Source of the DNA: Roseibacillus ishigakijimensis
GTDB taxonomy: Bacteria > Verrucomicrobiota > Verrucomicrobiia > Verrucomicrobiales > Akkermansiaceae
Length of the DNA: 64,000 bases
Direction of reading: 5' to 3'
Assembly (NCBI RefSeq): GCF_016595415.1
Contig: NZ_JAENIO010000002.1
Coordinates: forward strand, 124,001-188,000
Position 1 is the stretch's first letter, and the number at the start of each line of letters is the position of its first letter. Shown here one piece after another: positions 27,099 through 34,621 of this stretch. A program made the translations under genes and the position numbers. The notes beneath the pieces are model-generated. The model was not told the DNA's origin, ran no database searches, and saw only the letters and a program-made list of their open reading frames with translations.

Positions 27099-28190
27099 TC
27101 AGCTCTGTTCCTTGTGGAAGTAGACCTTGATGTAGCTCATCTTCCGCTCTTCATCATAGCCTTTCTCCAACACCTTGCCGGGCTCGGCGACCACTTTGGG
27201 CTTGAGGCGGATTTCGACCCCAGTGTCGAGCTTCATCACCGATTTCATGAGCTTTTTCGCCTTGGAAGCATCTTTCACCGAGATATCGAAACCGTCATCG
27301 AAGGTGACGCCGCTTTCCTCCTCCAGTTGTTTGCGTTTTTCTTTGAAAGCGGCTTTGGCCTCCGGAGTGCGCAGGGCCTGTTCCTCGAACTCGGCCATGC
27401 TGAAGTGGTTTTTGTTATCGAAATAGGCAAGTGCTTCTTTGGCCGCCGCATTCACCTCCCAAGGGGGGGTATCGTCCTCGCTTTGTTCATCGCGTGGGGT
27501 GGCGGCGGAGCTCTCTGCCACTGCTGAGACCGCCATTTCCGCCACTTTCTTGGACAAAAGGGCATTGTCCGGGATGGCGATGACGCCGAGGAAGTCCTTG
27601 ACCCAGAAACGGCTCTCCGAGCTGCCGCGGTCGAAGGTCAGAACGTAGAAGCCCTTGCGCGAAAAGTGGTTCACGATGAGGCAGCCCTTATCGATTTTCT
27701 CGGGATTGATGCCGTGTTCAGTGCTGAGCTGGAGGTCGCCATCGCGGGCGGAGATGCTGAGGAAGGGAGTGACGCTCTCGGACTTGAGGATGCAGAGCGC
27801 GTCCACGGTTTCCTCCCCCACCTGCACGCCCGTGATGTGGGAGATGCAGAGGTCGCCAGATTTGATATTGGGGTGGGTGGATTTGCTGTGCAGGCGGGTG
27901 GCAATTTGGCAGCCCTTGTCGAGCAGGGTTTGGGGGTCTTCGAAGATGGCGGCCGCGCAGTTGTTGATCTCGTGATCCTCGAGGGAATTGTGGTGGTGGA
28001 ATTTTTGCCCGATGAGGGAGAAGCTGCGGAAGGGGCGCAGGAAAATGTTGGTCAGGGTGGGCTGATCGTCTTCCTCGACTTCGAAAAGTTGCTTGGAGGT
28101 TTGGAGGGGTTCATCGCGGGAGGGATTACCCACTTTGGCGAGAACGAGTCCGGCGATGGCCGCATTGGCGAAGTCGAGTTTGATAGTCAC
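27099..28190 (-). CDS. NdpA/YejK-family nucleoid-associated protein
   Basis: 363 residues from GTG 28190 (VTIKLDFANAAIAGLVLAKVGNP), since the only upstream start is a TTG leading a Pro-rich stretch. Matches the nucleoid-associated protein family (NdpA/YejK): HHHNSLEDHEINNCAAAIF near residue 65, an acidic central region, KGCLIVNHFSRKG, and a C-terminal WEVNAAAKEALAYFDNKNHFSMAEFEEQA that resembles the family's basic/alpha-helical end. The E. coli member binds DNA and associates with the nucleoid; its task is poorly known. It lies 66 bases upstream of the DUF1800 gene on the same strand, possibly read through. Confidence 0.82.
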   Translation of the reverse strand: MTIKLDFANAAIAGLVLAKVGNPSRDEPLQTSKQLFEVEEDDQPTLTNIFLRPFRSFSLIGQKFHHHNSLEDHEINNCAAAIFEDPQTLLDKGCQIATRLHSKSTHPNIKSGDLCISHITGVQVGEETVDALCILKSESVTPFLSISARDGDLQLSTEHGINPEKIDKGCLIVNHFSRKGFYVLTFDRGSSESRFWVKDFLGVIAIPDNALLSKKVAEMAVSAVAESSAATPRDEQSEDDTPPWEVNAAAKEALAYFDNKNHFSMAEFEEQALRTPEAKAAFKEKRKQLEEESGVTFDDGFDISVKDASKAKKLMKSVMKLDTGVEIRLKPKVVAEPGKVLEKGYDEERKMSYIKVYFHKEQS

Positions 28191-28325
28191 GGCCCGTCCA
28201 TAGAGTGAAGGGAGGGAGGGGGGCAATCGATTTTGTCAGCCTCTTGGCAAAAGGGGGCAAGGGACGGATTTCTTTGGCATTGACGCAAGCTTGCTTTCCC
28301 AGTGACGTAGGGGGGCACGCAAACC

Positions 28326-29333
28326 ATGAAGAAAACGATTTTTGCCGCAATGATGGCCAGCACGATGATTGGCCAAGCTCATGAAGGTCACGAGCATCCT
28401 CCCGCTGGAAAAGTAGTCACCAGTGTGCAGGAGACCGGGAACGGTCAGTTCCGCTTCGCCACGGTGCCGGGCTTTGCCGCCATGCCCGACGGAGCCAATG
28501 TGGGCCCGACCCATGGCGGTATCGCGGTTGATGGCGAGGGTTTTGTCTACGTCAGCACCGAGGCCGATCACGGGGTGGTCAAGTTCGACCAAGACGGAAA
28601 ATTTGTCACCAGCTTCGGTCCTGAGACCAAGGCCCTGCACTCCCTCGCCACCGTGGGAGAAGGGGAGCAGGAGGCCCTCATCGGAGCGGCCGTCTCTGCC
28701 GAAAAAGTGCTCAAGCTGGACCGCGAAGGCCAGATTCTCCTGACCATTCCTAATGAGAACACCGGCGAGATCCCGGGCGGATTCAAGGGGGTGACTGCGG
28801 TGACGGTTGGCCCCGAAGGACACTTCTACGTCGCCTGTGGCTATGGCTCGAACCTCATTCACAAGTTCGATGCCAGCGGCAAAATCCTCAAAACCGCAGG
28901 GGGGCGCGGAGCCGAGGACGGCAAGTTCACCACATGCCACGGCATCTCCCTCGATACCCGGGGTGAGGCTCCACTCCTGCTGGTCTGCGACCGCGAAAAC
29001 CGTCGTCTCGTGCACCTTGATCTCGAATTGAACTTCAAGGGAGTGCACGCCACCCATCTGCGCCGCCCTTGTGCGGTTTCCATCTGGGGGGAACATGTTG
29101 CGGTGGCTGAATTGGAGGGTCGCGTGACCATTCTGGGCAAACATGGCCAGCCGCTTGCCTTCCTGGGTGATCAGCCCGACAAGAATCTCTGGGCCAAGAA
29201 ACCCATCCCGGCAGAGCAACTCTACGATGGTCTCTTCACCTCTCCCCACGGTCTCAGCTGGGACAACGAGGGTAATATCATCGTGCAGGATTGGAACGCC
29301 ATCGGTCGCGTGACCAAGCTGGAGCGACTCTAA
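28326..29333 (+). CDS. Exported NHL-repeat beta-propeller with His-rich N terminus
   Basis: 335 residues. The signal peptide (MKKTIFAAMMASTMIGQA) is followed at once by HEGHEHPPAGK, a His-rich patch likely to bind metal. The rest is a six-bladed NHL-type propeller; blade cores are visible as GGIAVDGEGFVYVSTEADHGVVKF, ALHSLATVG, VTAVTVGPEGHFYVACGYGSNLIHKF, TCHGISLDTRG, PCAVSIWGEHVAVAELEGRV and PHGLSWDNEGNIIVQDW. It resembles propellers annotated as peptidyl-alpha-hydroxyglycine lyase-like in planctomycetes and verrucomicrobia, but the catalytic residues cannot be confirmed by eye. corA starts 14 bases after its stop, so the two are likely co-expressed. Confidence 0.82.
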   Translation: MKKTIFAAMMASTMIGQAHEGHEHPPAGKVVTSVQETGNGQFRFATVPGFAAMPDGANVGPTHGGIAVDGEGFVYVSTEADHGVVKFDQDGKFVTSFGPETKALHSLATVGEGEQEALIGAAVSAEKVLKLDREGQILLTIPNENTGEIPGGFKGVTAVTVGPEGHFYVACGYGSNLIHKFDASGKILKTAGGRGAEDGKFTTCHGISLDTRGEAPLLLVCDRENRRLVHLDLELNFKGVHATHLRRPCAVSIWGEHVAVAELEGRVTILGKHGQPLAFLGDQPDKNLWAKKPIPAEQLYDGLFTSPHGLSWDNEGNIIVQDWNAIGRVTKLERL

Positions 29334-29347
29334 CCCCCGCGTTCTCC

Positions 29348-30412
29348 GTGTATCTCAAGCACCTCCTCACCCAGTCCACCTTCGAGAGCATCCTCAATGA
29401 GCAGGAGCTGGTGGAGGGCCGGGCGGCTGAGGCGAGCGGGGTGCTGACTTGCTACAATCGGCAGGAAATTTCGCGCTTACCCATCACGGGGGTGCGGGAT
29501 TTGCCGGAGGAGAACAGCGCAGCGGGCATCACCTGGTTCCACTGGAATGGCCTGGGTGATGCCACTCAAATGGCTCGCCTCTTTTCCCACTTCGGCATCC
29601 ATCCGCTGACCGGGGAGGATATTCTCAATGTGGAGAGCCGCACCAAAATCGATGAAGTTTCCGACAGTTTTTTCATCGTGCTCAAGGTGCCCGTGGCCAT
29701 GGATGAGGATGGCGAGATCGAGGCCGTGCACTTTTGCCTCCTCTATGAGGAAAATCTTGTCCTCACTTTCTCTGAGATTCCTCTCAAGTTTCTCACCGAT
29801 TTGGAACGACGCCTCGATCAGCCAAAACGGAAAATTCGCAGTCTCGGGGCGGACTATCTGGTGTGGGCCATCCTGGATTTGATTTCGGATCACAATCTGC
29901 GCTTCGTCGATCACTTGGGCGACAAGGTCGAGAATCTCGAGGACCGCATCATTGCCGATGAGGGGGATTCGGTGGCCATGGCGGATATCCATGGGGTCAA
30001 AAGTGAAGTTTCCCAGGCCTATCGGCTCATTCGTCCCTCCCGGGAAGTGGCCCTCCAAATCTGCAATTCCGACTCCGCCTTGTTGCGGGAGAGTTCCCAT
30101 CGCTACTTCCGCGACCTGCACGATCATGCCGTGCAGGCCGTGGAGCAGGCCGATCATTTGCGGGACACCGCAGCCAGTTTGCGGGATCTCTATTACACTC
30201 TGATGAGCCATCGCATGAATGGGGTGATGAAGGTTCTCACCTCTCTCTCGGCGGTTTTCCTGCCGCTGACTTTTCTGGCGGGGATTTACGGGATGAACTT
30301 TGCCCATATGCCGGAGCTGAGCTGGCCCTGGGCTTATCCGGTTTTCCTCCTCTTCCTCCTCACTCTCGCGATGGTCCTCTGTCTCTACTTCAAGCGCAAA
30401 GGCTGGCTATAG
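29348..30412 (+). CDS. corA: CorA-family magnesium/cobalt transporter
   Basis: Homopentameric inner-membrane channel for Mg2+ (and Co2+). GTG 29348 gives 354 residues; the open frame upstream overlaps the propeller gene's end. The cytoplasmic N domain (about 1-285) has the alpha/beta fold and the long stalk helix (LVWAILDLISDHNLRFVDHLGDKVENLEDRI). Two membrane helices close the protein: the first ends with the selectivity signature YGMNF (LAGIYGMNF), the second is YPVFLLFLLTLAMVLCLYF, and a positively charged end (KRKGWL) follows. It is translationally close to the His-rich propeller gene. A Mg2+-transport role is well supported by the GMN motif. Confidence 0.95.
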   Translation: MYLKHLLTQSTFESILNEQELVEGRAAEASGVLTCYNRQEISRLPITGVRDLPEENSAAGITWFHWNGLGDATQMARLFSHFGIHPLTGEDILNVESRTKIDEVSDSFFIVLKVPVAMDEDGEIEAVHFCLLYEENLVLTFSEIPLKFLTDLERRLDQPKRKIRSLGADYLVWAILDLISDHNLRFVDHLGDKVENLEDRIIADEGDSVAMADIHGVKSEVSQAYRLIRPSREVALQICNSDSALLRESSHRYFRDLHDHAVQAVEQADHLRDTAASLRDLYYTLMSHRMNGVMKVLTSLSAVFLPLTFLAGIYGMNFAHMPELSWPWAYPVFLLFLLTLAMVLCLYFKRKGWL

Positions 30413-30415
30413 ACT

Positions 30416-30847
30416 CTACTCCGGCCGGGGGCAGGAATCGGTGCAGGTGGAGGGGGCTCTTTGCAGTTTATGGCGCAACTCCTCATTTTCCAATTGAAGC
30501 AGGTGGGCCAGGCGGAAGCGCTTTTCTGACAAAAGTTGGCAGGCCCGGCTGGCCATGGGAAGCAGAAGAGGAGAAGCGAGGCGCCGGGCCAACGAGCGAT
30601 AGCGGGGGAGCACCCAGAGACAAGTGAGCCAAGCCGGGGGACCCTGCCACCAACGGCCATCCTCGCTGAGCACCACCAGATCCTTGCCGGCGTCGAGGTC
30701 TTTGAGAAAAGGAAATCGCTTCTCCGTCGCGGGACTCTGATAGGGCAGGAAGTGGAGGGAGACGATGCTATCCTGCCTCTCGAGCCAGCGGCGAAAGCTT
30801 CGGCAGAGCCCGCACTCGGAATCGGTGAAGATGAAGAGTGTGTTCAT
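30416..30847 (-). CDS. DCC-family thiol-disulfide oxidoreductase-like protein
   Basis: 143 residues. The N terminus reads MNTLFIFTDSECGLC, with the family motif Asp9-x-x-Cys12-x-x-Cys15 that names the DCC (DUF393/YuxK) group, a thioredoxin-like fold with probable redox activity. A hydrophobic stretch (about 74-105) holds the WVLPRYRSLARRLASP segment common in the family. AGGAA lies a few bases before the start codon. The gene is 23 bases after the small membrane protein at 30871-31257 and presumably belongs to its operon. Redox partner and substrate are unknown. It converges on corA. Confidence 0.85.
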   Translation of the reverse strand: MNTLFIFTDSECGLCRSFRRWLERQDSIVSLHFLPYQSPATEKRFPFLKDLDAGKDLVVLSEDGRWWQGPPAWLTCLWVLPRYRSLARRLASPLLLPMASRACQLLSEKRFRLAHLLQLENEELRHKLQRAPSTCTDSCPRPE

Positions 30848-30870
30848 TGTTAGTTTCCTGGAGTTAGGCC

Positions 30871-31257
30871 TTAGAGGTGTCCCTGAGGAGGCAGAGGGGG
30901 TGCGAACTCATCGCTGATCCGCTTCTTCCGGGTGCGCGTGAAGAGAAAGATGTTGAAGAAATGCATCGCCCCAAGAACGAGGAGCACGATGCCCAATTTG
31001 CCCGCGAGGGCTTCAAAGACGTCGCGGGCATTGAGGACCGCCTGGTTGAGCTTGAGGTAGAGGGCCACGAAGCCGATGTTGACAAGATAAAACCCGACCA
31101 CGAGGAGATGATTGACACTGTCTGCCATCTCTTCGTCCTCGTGAAAACATTTCACAAGAAAGACGCGTCCGTTTTTATGCAAAGTGCGCGCCACCCAGAT
31201 GGTGAGGGGAATCGCGATACAAAGATAGAGGCTGTAGGTCAAAATGAGTGGATTCAT
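30871..31257 (-). CDS. Small integral membrane protein of unknown function
   Basis: Unrecognised. 128 residues from ATG 31257; ATG 31302 in the same frame would add 15 polar residues. Three hydrophobic segments are visible: LILTYSLYLCIAIPLTIWVA (about 4-23), HLLVVGFYLVNIGFVALYL (about 50-69) and LGIVLLVLGAMHFFNIFLF (about 89-107), ending in a basic tail (TRTRKKR). A cytoplasmic stretch HKNGRVFLVKCFHEDEEMADSVN lies between the first two. It is co-directional with the DCC thiol protein gene 23 bases downstream. The region upstream holds a candidate promoter and a perfect 18-bp palindrome, so the pair may be a small regulated unit. Confidence 0.75.
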   Translation of the reverse strand: MNPLILTYSLYLCIAIPLTIWVARTLHKNGRVFLVKCFHEDEEMADSVNHLLVVGFYLVNIGFVALYLKLNQAVLNARDVFEALAGKLGIVLLVLGAMHFFNIFLFTRTRKKRISDEFAPPLPPQGHL

Positions 31258-31323
31258 CAGATGATTTTGGTTTCCGGTTTGTGGTCGATTCCTCCTGTTC
31301 ATTTTTGTCAGTCAGTTTCGATG

Positions 31324-31341
31324 TTTCAGTATTTACTGAAA
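31324..31341. promoter_or_regulatory. Operator-like perfect palindrome
   Basis: TTTCAGTATTTACTGAAA: perfect 8-bp arms around a 2-base centre. On the minus strand it falls about 10-30 bases downstream of the transcription start predicted from the promoter at 31360-31389, where a repressor would block transcription of the membrane protein/DCC pair. Confidence 0.55.
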
Positions 31342-31359
31342 AACCAAGACCTGGGCAAG

Positions 31360-31389
31360 ATCATTTTTTTCCTTCTCTCCTTTTGTCAA
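31360..31389 (-). promoter_or_regulatory. Candidate sigma-70 promoter for the membrane protein/DCC operon
   Basis: Reading the minus strand, TTGACA (31389-31384), an 18-base spacer and AATGAT (31365-31360). The -35 is perfect and the -10 matches 4 of 6 bases. The next gene on this strand starts about 100 bases further on. Confidence 0.4.
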
Positions 31390-31416
31390 CGGGGGAGGGA
31401 AATAATCCAGCGGCCC

Positions 31417-32688
31417 CTACCGCCAGGCGCGGTCGGGCTGGTGGATGAGGGCGTTGGCTTTCTCGTTGTTGGTGATAGCCAGAGCTTCCGGATCAAAGAC
31501 GAGATTGCTATTGGTGCGGTGGGCGATTTTGCCAAGGTTCACCAAGGTGCAGGAGTGGAAGCCGTTGATTTCGTTGAGAGCGAATTTTTTCTTTTCGCGG
31601 ATGGCTTGATGGAAATCCGTGAGTTGCGCTGGTGGCTCGGGGAGTTGTTCGACCTTCTCTTGGAAGCCAGTGATATCAGATTGGAACCCTTTGAATATTT
31701 TACCTTCCGGTCCTTCGATGAAGGCCGCTTTCTGATCCTTGTTTTCGCCATCTAGGACGATCTCGCAGCCATCGGCATATTTGTAGGTGATGCGGCGCCA
31801 GGTTCCCACTGCGTCGTCGTCCTGGGGGTCGGCATCAATCTCGACCGAGACGGGCAGTTCTTCGTCTTTGCCCAAAATGTATTGCACGGGGTCGAGATAG
31901 TGTTGGCCCATGTCGCCCAGGCCGCCGCCATCGTAATCCCAATATCCACGGAAAGTGCCGTGGGTGCGGTGGGGGTGGTAGGGCTTGTAGGGAGCGGGTC
32001 CGAGCCAGAAATCGTAGTCAAAATGGGCGGGCACTTTTTCTTCCGTGAGGTCGGTGCGGCCCACCCAGTTGAATTTCCAGTTGAATCCGGTGACGCCACT
32101 GAGGGTGACCTTGTAGGGGCCGGCACCGAGGAGTCCGCCCGCTACCGCGCGCCGGATTTGGCGGGCCGGGATTCCCATTCCATAAAAATCGTCGCGAAAG
32201 CGGAACCAGGTATTGAGGCGGAAGGCGGTGCCTGCCTTCGCGATGGCTTCTTTCATGGCGAGCCCTTCGCCGATGGTGCGCGACATGGGTTTTTCCCCCC
32301 AGACGGCTTTCCCTGCTTTCGCTGCGGCGATGGCCATCTCGGCATGCCAATGGGGAGGGGTGGCCACGTGGATGATGTCGATGTCTTTCCGGGCGATGAT
32401 TTCACGAAAGTCCTGGTAGGCCTTCACCTCTTTGTTGCCGCTTTCCTTCACCTGATTGAGCCGGGAAGCGAGGCGGTGACGGTCGACATCGCAGAGGGCG
32501 AGCAATTTGCCGGGCATCTGGAGATGAGAAGCGCTGATGCCGCCGCAGCCGATGATGGCGCGGGTGAGCTGGTTGCTGGGCGCGGTGGCCGAGGCGAGCA
32601 GGCGGCTGGGAGTGAAGGTCACTGTCGCCATCGCGGCGAGACCTTTGAGAGCTTGGCGGCGAGAGAGGGTGGTGGATGAGTTGGTCAT
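31417..32688 (-). CDS. Exported Gfo/Idh/MocA-family oxidoreductase
   Basis: NAD(P)-dependent oxidoreductase, probably on a sugar or sugar derivative. ATG 32688 gives 423 residues and a twin-arginine-like signal (TTLSRRQALKGLAAMATVTFTP), so it is expected to be exported with its cofactor bound. The Rossmann motif (RAIIGCGGISASH, near 40-52) and the hallmark EKP motif (AVWGEKPMSRT, near 108-118) are present. The C-terminal alpha/beta domain includes YDFWLGPAPYKPYHPHRTHGTF and WDYDGGGLGDMGQHYLDPVQY, typical of the secreted verrucomicrobial/planctomycetal branch. It starts 10 bases after the esterase gene, in one operon. Confidence 0.92.
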   Translation of the reverse strand: MTNSSTTLSRRQALKGLAAMATVTFTPSRLLASATAPSNQLTRAIIGCGGISASHLQMPGKLLALCDVDRHRLASRLNQVKESGNKEVKAYQDFREIIARKDIDIIHVATPPHWHAEMAIAAAKAGKAVWGEKPMSRTIGEGLAMKEAIAKAGTAFRLNTWFRFRDDFYGMGIPARQIRRAVAGGLLGAGPYKVTLSGVTGFNWKFNWVGRTDLTEEKVPAHFDYDFWLGPAPYKPYHPHRTHGTFRGYWDYDGGGLGDMGQHYLDPVQYILGKDEELPVSVEIDADPQDDDAVGTWRRITYKYADGCEIVLDGENKDQKAAFIEGPEGKIFKGFQSDITGFQEKVEQLPEPPAQLTDFHQAIREKKKFALNEINGFHSCTLVNLGKIAHRTNSNLVFDPEALAITNNEKANALIHQPDRAWR

Positions 32689-32698
32689 GGAGTGAGTC

Positions 32699-33544
32699 TT
32701 ACTTGGTGGTGGATTGAGTCTTGGTGAGAAAGGTGTTGATGGCGGCACGGGCAGGGTCGCCGGCGTTGGCGATCTCGAAGGCGATGGAGCCGTGGTCGCG
32801 ATTCGCGATCTGCAGGCCGGTAATCTCGGTTTGTCCCGCTCCCTTCAGCAGGGCGACCAGATAGGCATTTTCTTCCGCGCGAGCTGGCATGTCGTTGTCA
32901 GCCCAGAGGACGAGGAGGGGAGGGATTCCGCTCCGGGAGGCGTAGTGGACCGGGGCGGCCGCGTCGGCAGTGATGGAGAAAGGATCATCGGAGCCAAAGC
33001 GCTCTTCACGCACGGTGTAGTGGGTCATGGTCTGCCCGCTGACCGGGATGAGCCCGGCCAGATCGCTTCTGACGAGCTGGTGGGCTTGCAGCCAGCGTGC
33101 ATCCATCCCGACCATGAGGGCGAGGTAGCCCCCTGCCGAGTGCCCGCCGAGGTAGATACGGTTCGGGTCTCCGCCGTGTCGGGCGATTTCTTTTTTCGTC
33201 CAGGCCACGGCTGCGGCGGTGTCCTCGAGGTAGGCGGGGTATTTGGCCCGGGGGCTCAGCCGGTAGTTCACCATGGCGACTGCGATGCCATCCTCGGCCA
33301 GCGCCCGGGCAATGGCTTGGTCGGCCTCGCCATCTTTGCGGCCTCCTTTTAAGCCCCCGCCATGCAGCCAGATGAGGGTGGGAAAGCTTTTGCTCCCGGG
33401 GAGATAGAGGTCCAGTTGGCAGCGCTCCTGACGATAGGGGTCGTCGTCGTCCTCGAGATAGGAGATGTTTTTCAGCGGTTGAGGGAGGACGGGCTCTGCA
33501 AGAAGCGGGAGGAGACTGGCGAAAAGGAGAAGAAAGGTTTTCAT
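32699..33544 (-). CDS. Exported alpha/beta-hydrolase (BD-FAE/carboxylesterase-like)
   Basis: 281 residues with a short signal peptide (MKTFLLLFASLLPLLA). Alpha/beta-hydrolase signatures are LIWLHGGGLKGG (oxyanion hole His61-Gly64), VNYRLSP, and the nucleophile elbow GGHSAGGYLAL with Ser136. The acid/base residues are probably the Asp in LLVLWADND and the His in NRDHGSIAFE. The family includes esterases that remove acyl, feruloyl or acetyl groups from plant or algal polysaccharides, and an extracytoplasmic deacylating role is inferred. The stop lies 10 bases before the Gfo/Idh oxidoreductase start, so the two probably act on the same carbohydrate. Confidence 0.9.
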   Translation of the reverse strand: MKTFLLLFASLLPLLAEPVLPQPLKNISYLEDDDDPYRQERCQLDLYLPGSKSFPTLIWLHGGGLKGGRKDGEADQAIARALAEDGIAVAMVNYRLSPRAKYPAYLEDTAAAVAWTKKEIARHGGDPNRIYLGGHSAGGYLALMVGMDARWLQAHQLVRSDLAGLIPVSGQTMTHYTVREERFGSDDPFSITADAAAPVHYASRSGIPPLLVLWADNDMPARAEENAYLVALLKGAGQTEITGLQIANRDHGSIAFEIANAGDPARAAINTFLTKTQSTTK

Positions 33545-33619
33545 GGTCGAGAAGCCTGGCGGGCGCTAGGACCACGCCAAGATCGTCATAAAAACGCATC
33601 GCCTTCGTGAAATCTACCG

Positions 33620-33645
33620 TCAAAAACGCAAAAAAGCGTTTTTGA
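33620..33645. terminator. Candidate bidirectional terminator
   Basis: A perfect 10-bp inverted repeat (TCAAAAACGC and GCGTTTTTGA) around six A. It lies between rluD and the esterase gene, both on the minus strand, and read on that strand it should end the helicase-rluD transcript. The stem has only three G-C pairs, so strength is uncertain. Confidence 0.5.
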
Positions 33646-33682
33646 TGAATTTGGCGGTCGGCTCCGGAGGGTTCCGCGGGGC

Positions 33683-34600
33683 TCACCCTTCCCGCGTGGA
33701 AGAATCCAGCCACGGTTGATATTGCGCGGGGAAGGGTGCTTCGCAGCGCAGTTCTTGTCCCGTGGCCGGGTGGGTGAAGGCAAGGACGCGGGCGTGGAGC
33801 ATGAGGCGACCGGGGTCGGGAAGGCCTTTACTGCTGCGGCCGTAGATGGGATCGCTGAGGATGGGGGCCCCGACGTGCTTAAGATGGACGCGGATCTGGT
33901 GGGTGCGTCCGGTGTGGAGGGTGCACTTCACCAGACAGGTCCCGTCCTCATGGCGGGCCTGCACTTCGTAATCGGTGATGGCCGCTTTTCCCGAGCCGGG
34001 ATCGACCACGGCCATTTGCTGGCGATTGACGGGATGGCGGCCGATGTTGGTGAAAATAGTGTCGGCCTCCTTGAGCGGGGGGCGGGAGGTGACCGCGTAG
34101 TAGATCTTGGTGGTGGTCTCGCGCTCGGCGAACTGGGTGAGGAGGGACTTCATGGCCCGGTCAGTCTTGGCGGCAACAATGCAGCCCGAAGTGTCCTTGT
34201 CGAGGCGATGCACGATCCCGGGGCGCTCGACGCCGTTGATGCCGGCCAACTGCCCGTTGCAGTGGTGGAGGAGGGCATTGACGAGGGTGCCGTCCTGATT
34301 GCCATTGGCGGGGTGGACGACCATGCCATGGGCTTTGTTGAGAACAATGAGGTCTTCGTCTTCGTGGAGGATGGCGAGGGGGATATCCTGGGGGACGAGC
34401 TCCAAGGCCACGGGTTCGGGAATAGTGACGCTGATCAGATCGCCAGGATTAAGGGCCTGCTTAGGCTTGGCCCGGCGGTCGTTGACGAGGATGTGGCCTT
34501 CCTTGACGAGGGTCTGCAAGCGGGAGCGGGAATGCTCCTTGAGCCGGCTGGCGAGGAAGGCATCGAGGCGGGGCTGGGGGCTGTCGACTTCGAGGGTCAT
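33683..34600 (-). CDS. rluD: 23S rRNA pseudouridine synthase, RluD-like
   Basis: Isomerises uridine to pseudouridine, in the best-known case in helix 69 of 23S rRNA. 305 residues: an S4 RNA-binding domain (about 10-55, RLDAFLASRLKEHSRSRLQTLV and GHILVNDRR) and the RsuA/RluD catalytic domain with the family motif ERPGIVHRLDKDTSG; the catalytic Asp is residue 134. KCTLHTGRTHQIRVHLKHVG and DPIYG close the core. The start lies 21 bases after the DEAD-box helicase stop, so the two form an operon. RluD versus RluC specificity is a guess based on the S4 domain and motif. Confidence 0.93.
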   Translation of the reverse strand: MTLEVDSPQPRLDAFLASRLKEHSRSRLQTLVKEGHILVNDRRAKPKQALNPGDLISVTIPEPVALELVPQDIPLAILHEDEDLIVLNKAHGMVVHPANGNQDGTLVNALLHHCNGQLAGINGVERPGIVHRLDKDTSGCIVAAKTDRAMKSLLTQFAERETTTKIYYAVTSRPPLKEADTIFTNIGRHPVNRQQMAVVDPGSGKAAITDYEVQARHEDGTCLVKCTLHTGRTHQIRVHLKHVGAPILSDPIYGRSSKGLPDPGRLMLHARVLAFTHPATGQELRCEAPFPAQYQPWLDSSTREG

Positions 34601-34621
34601 GCGCGGACCGTCAAGGAAGGG

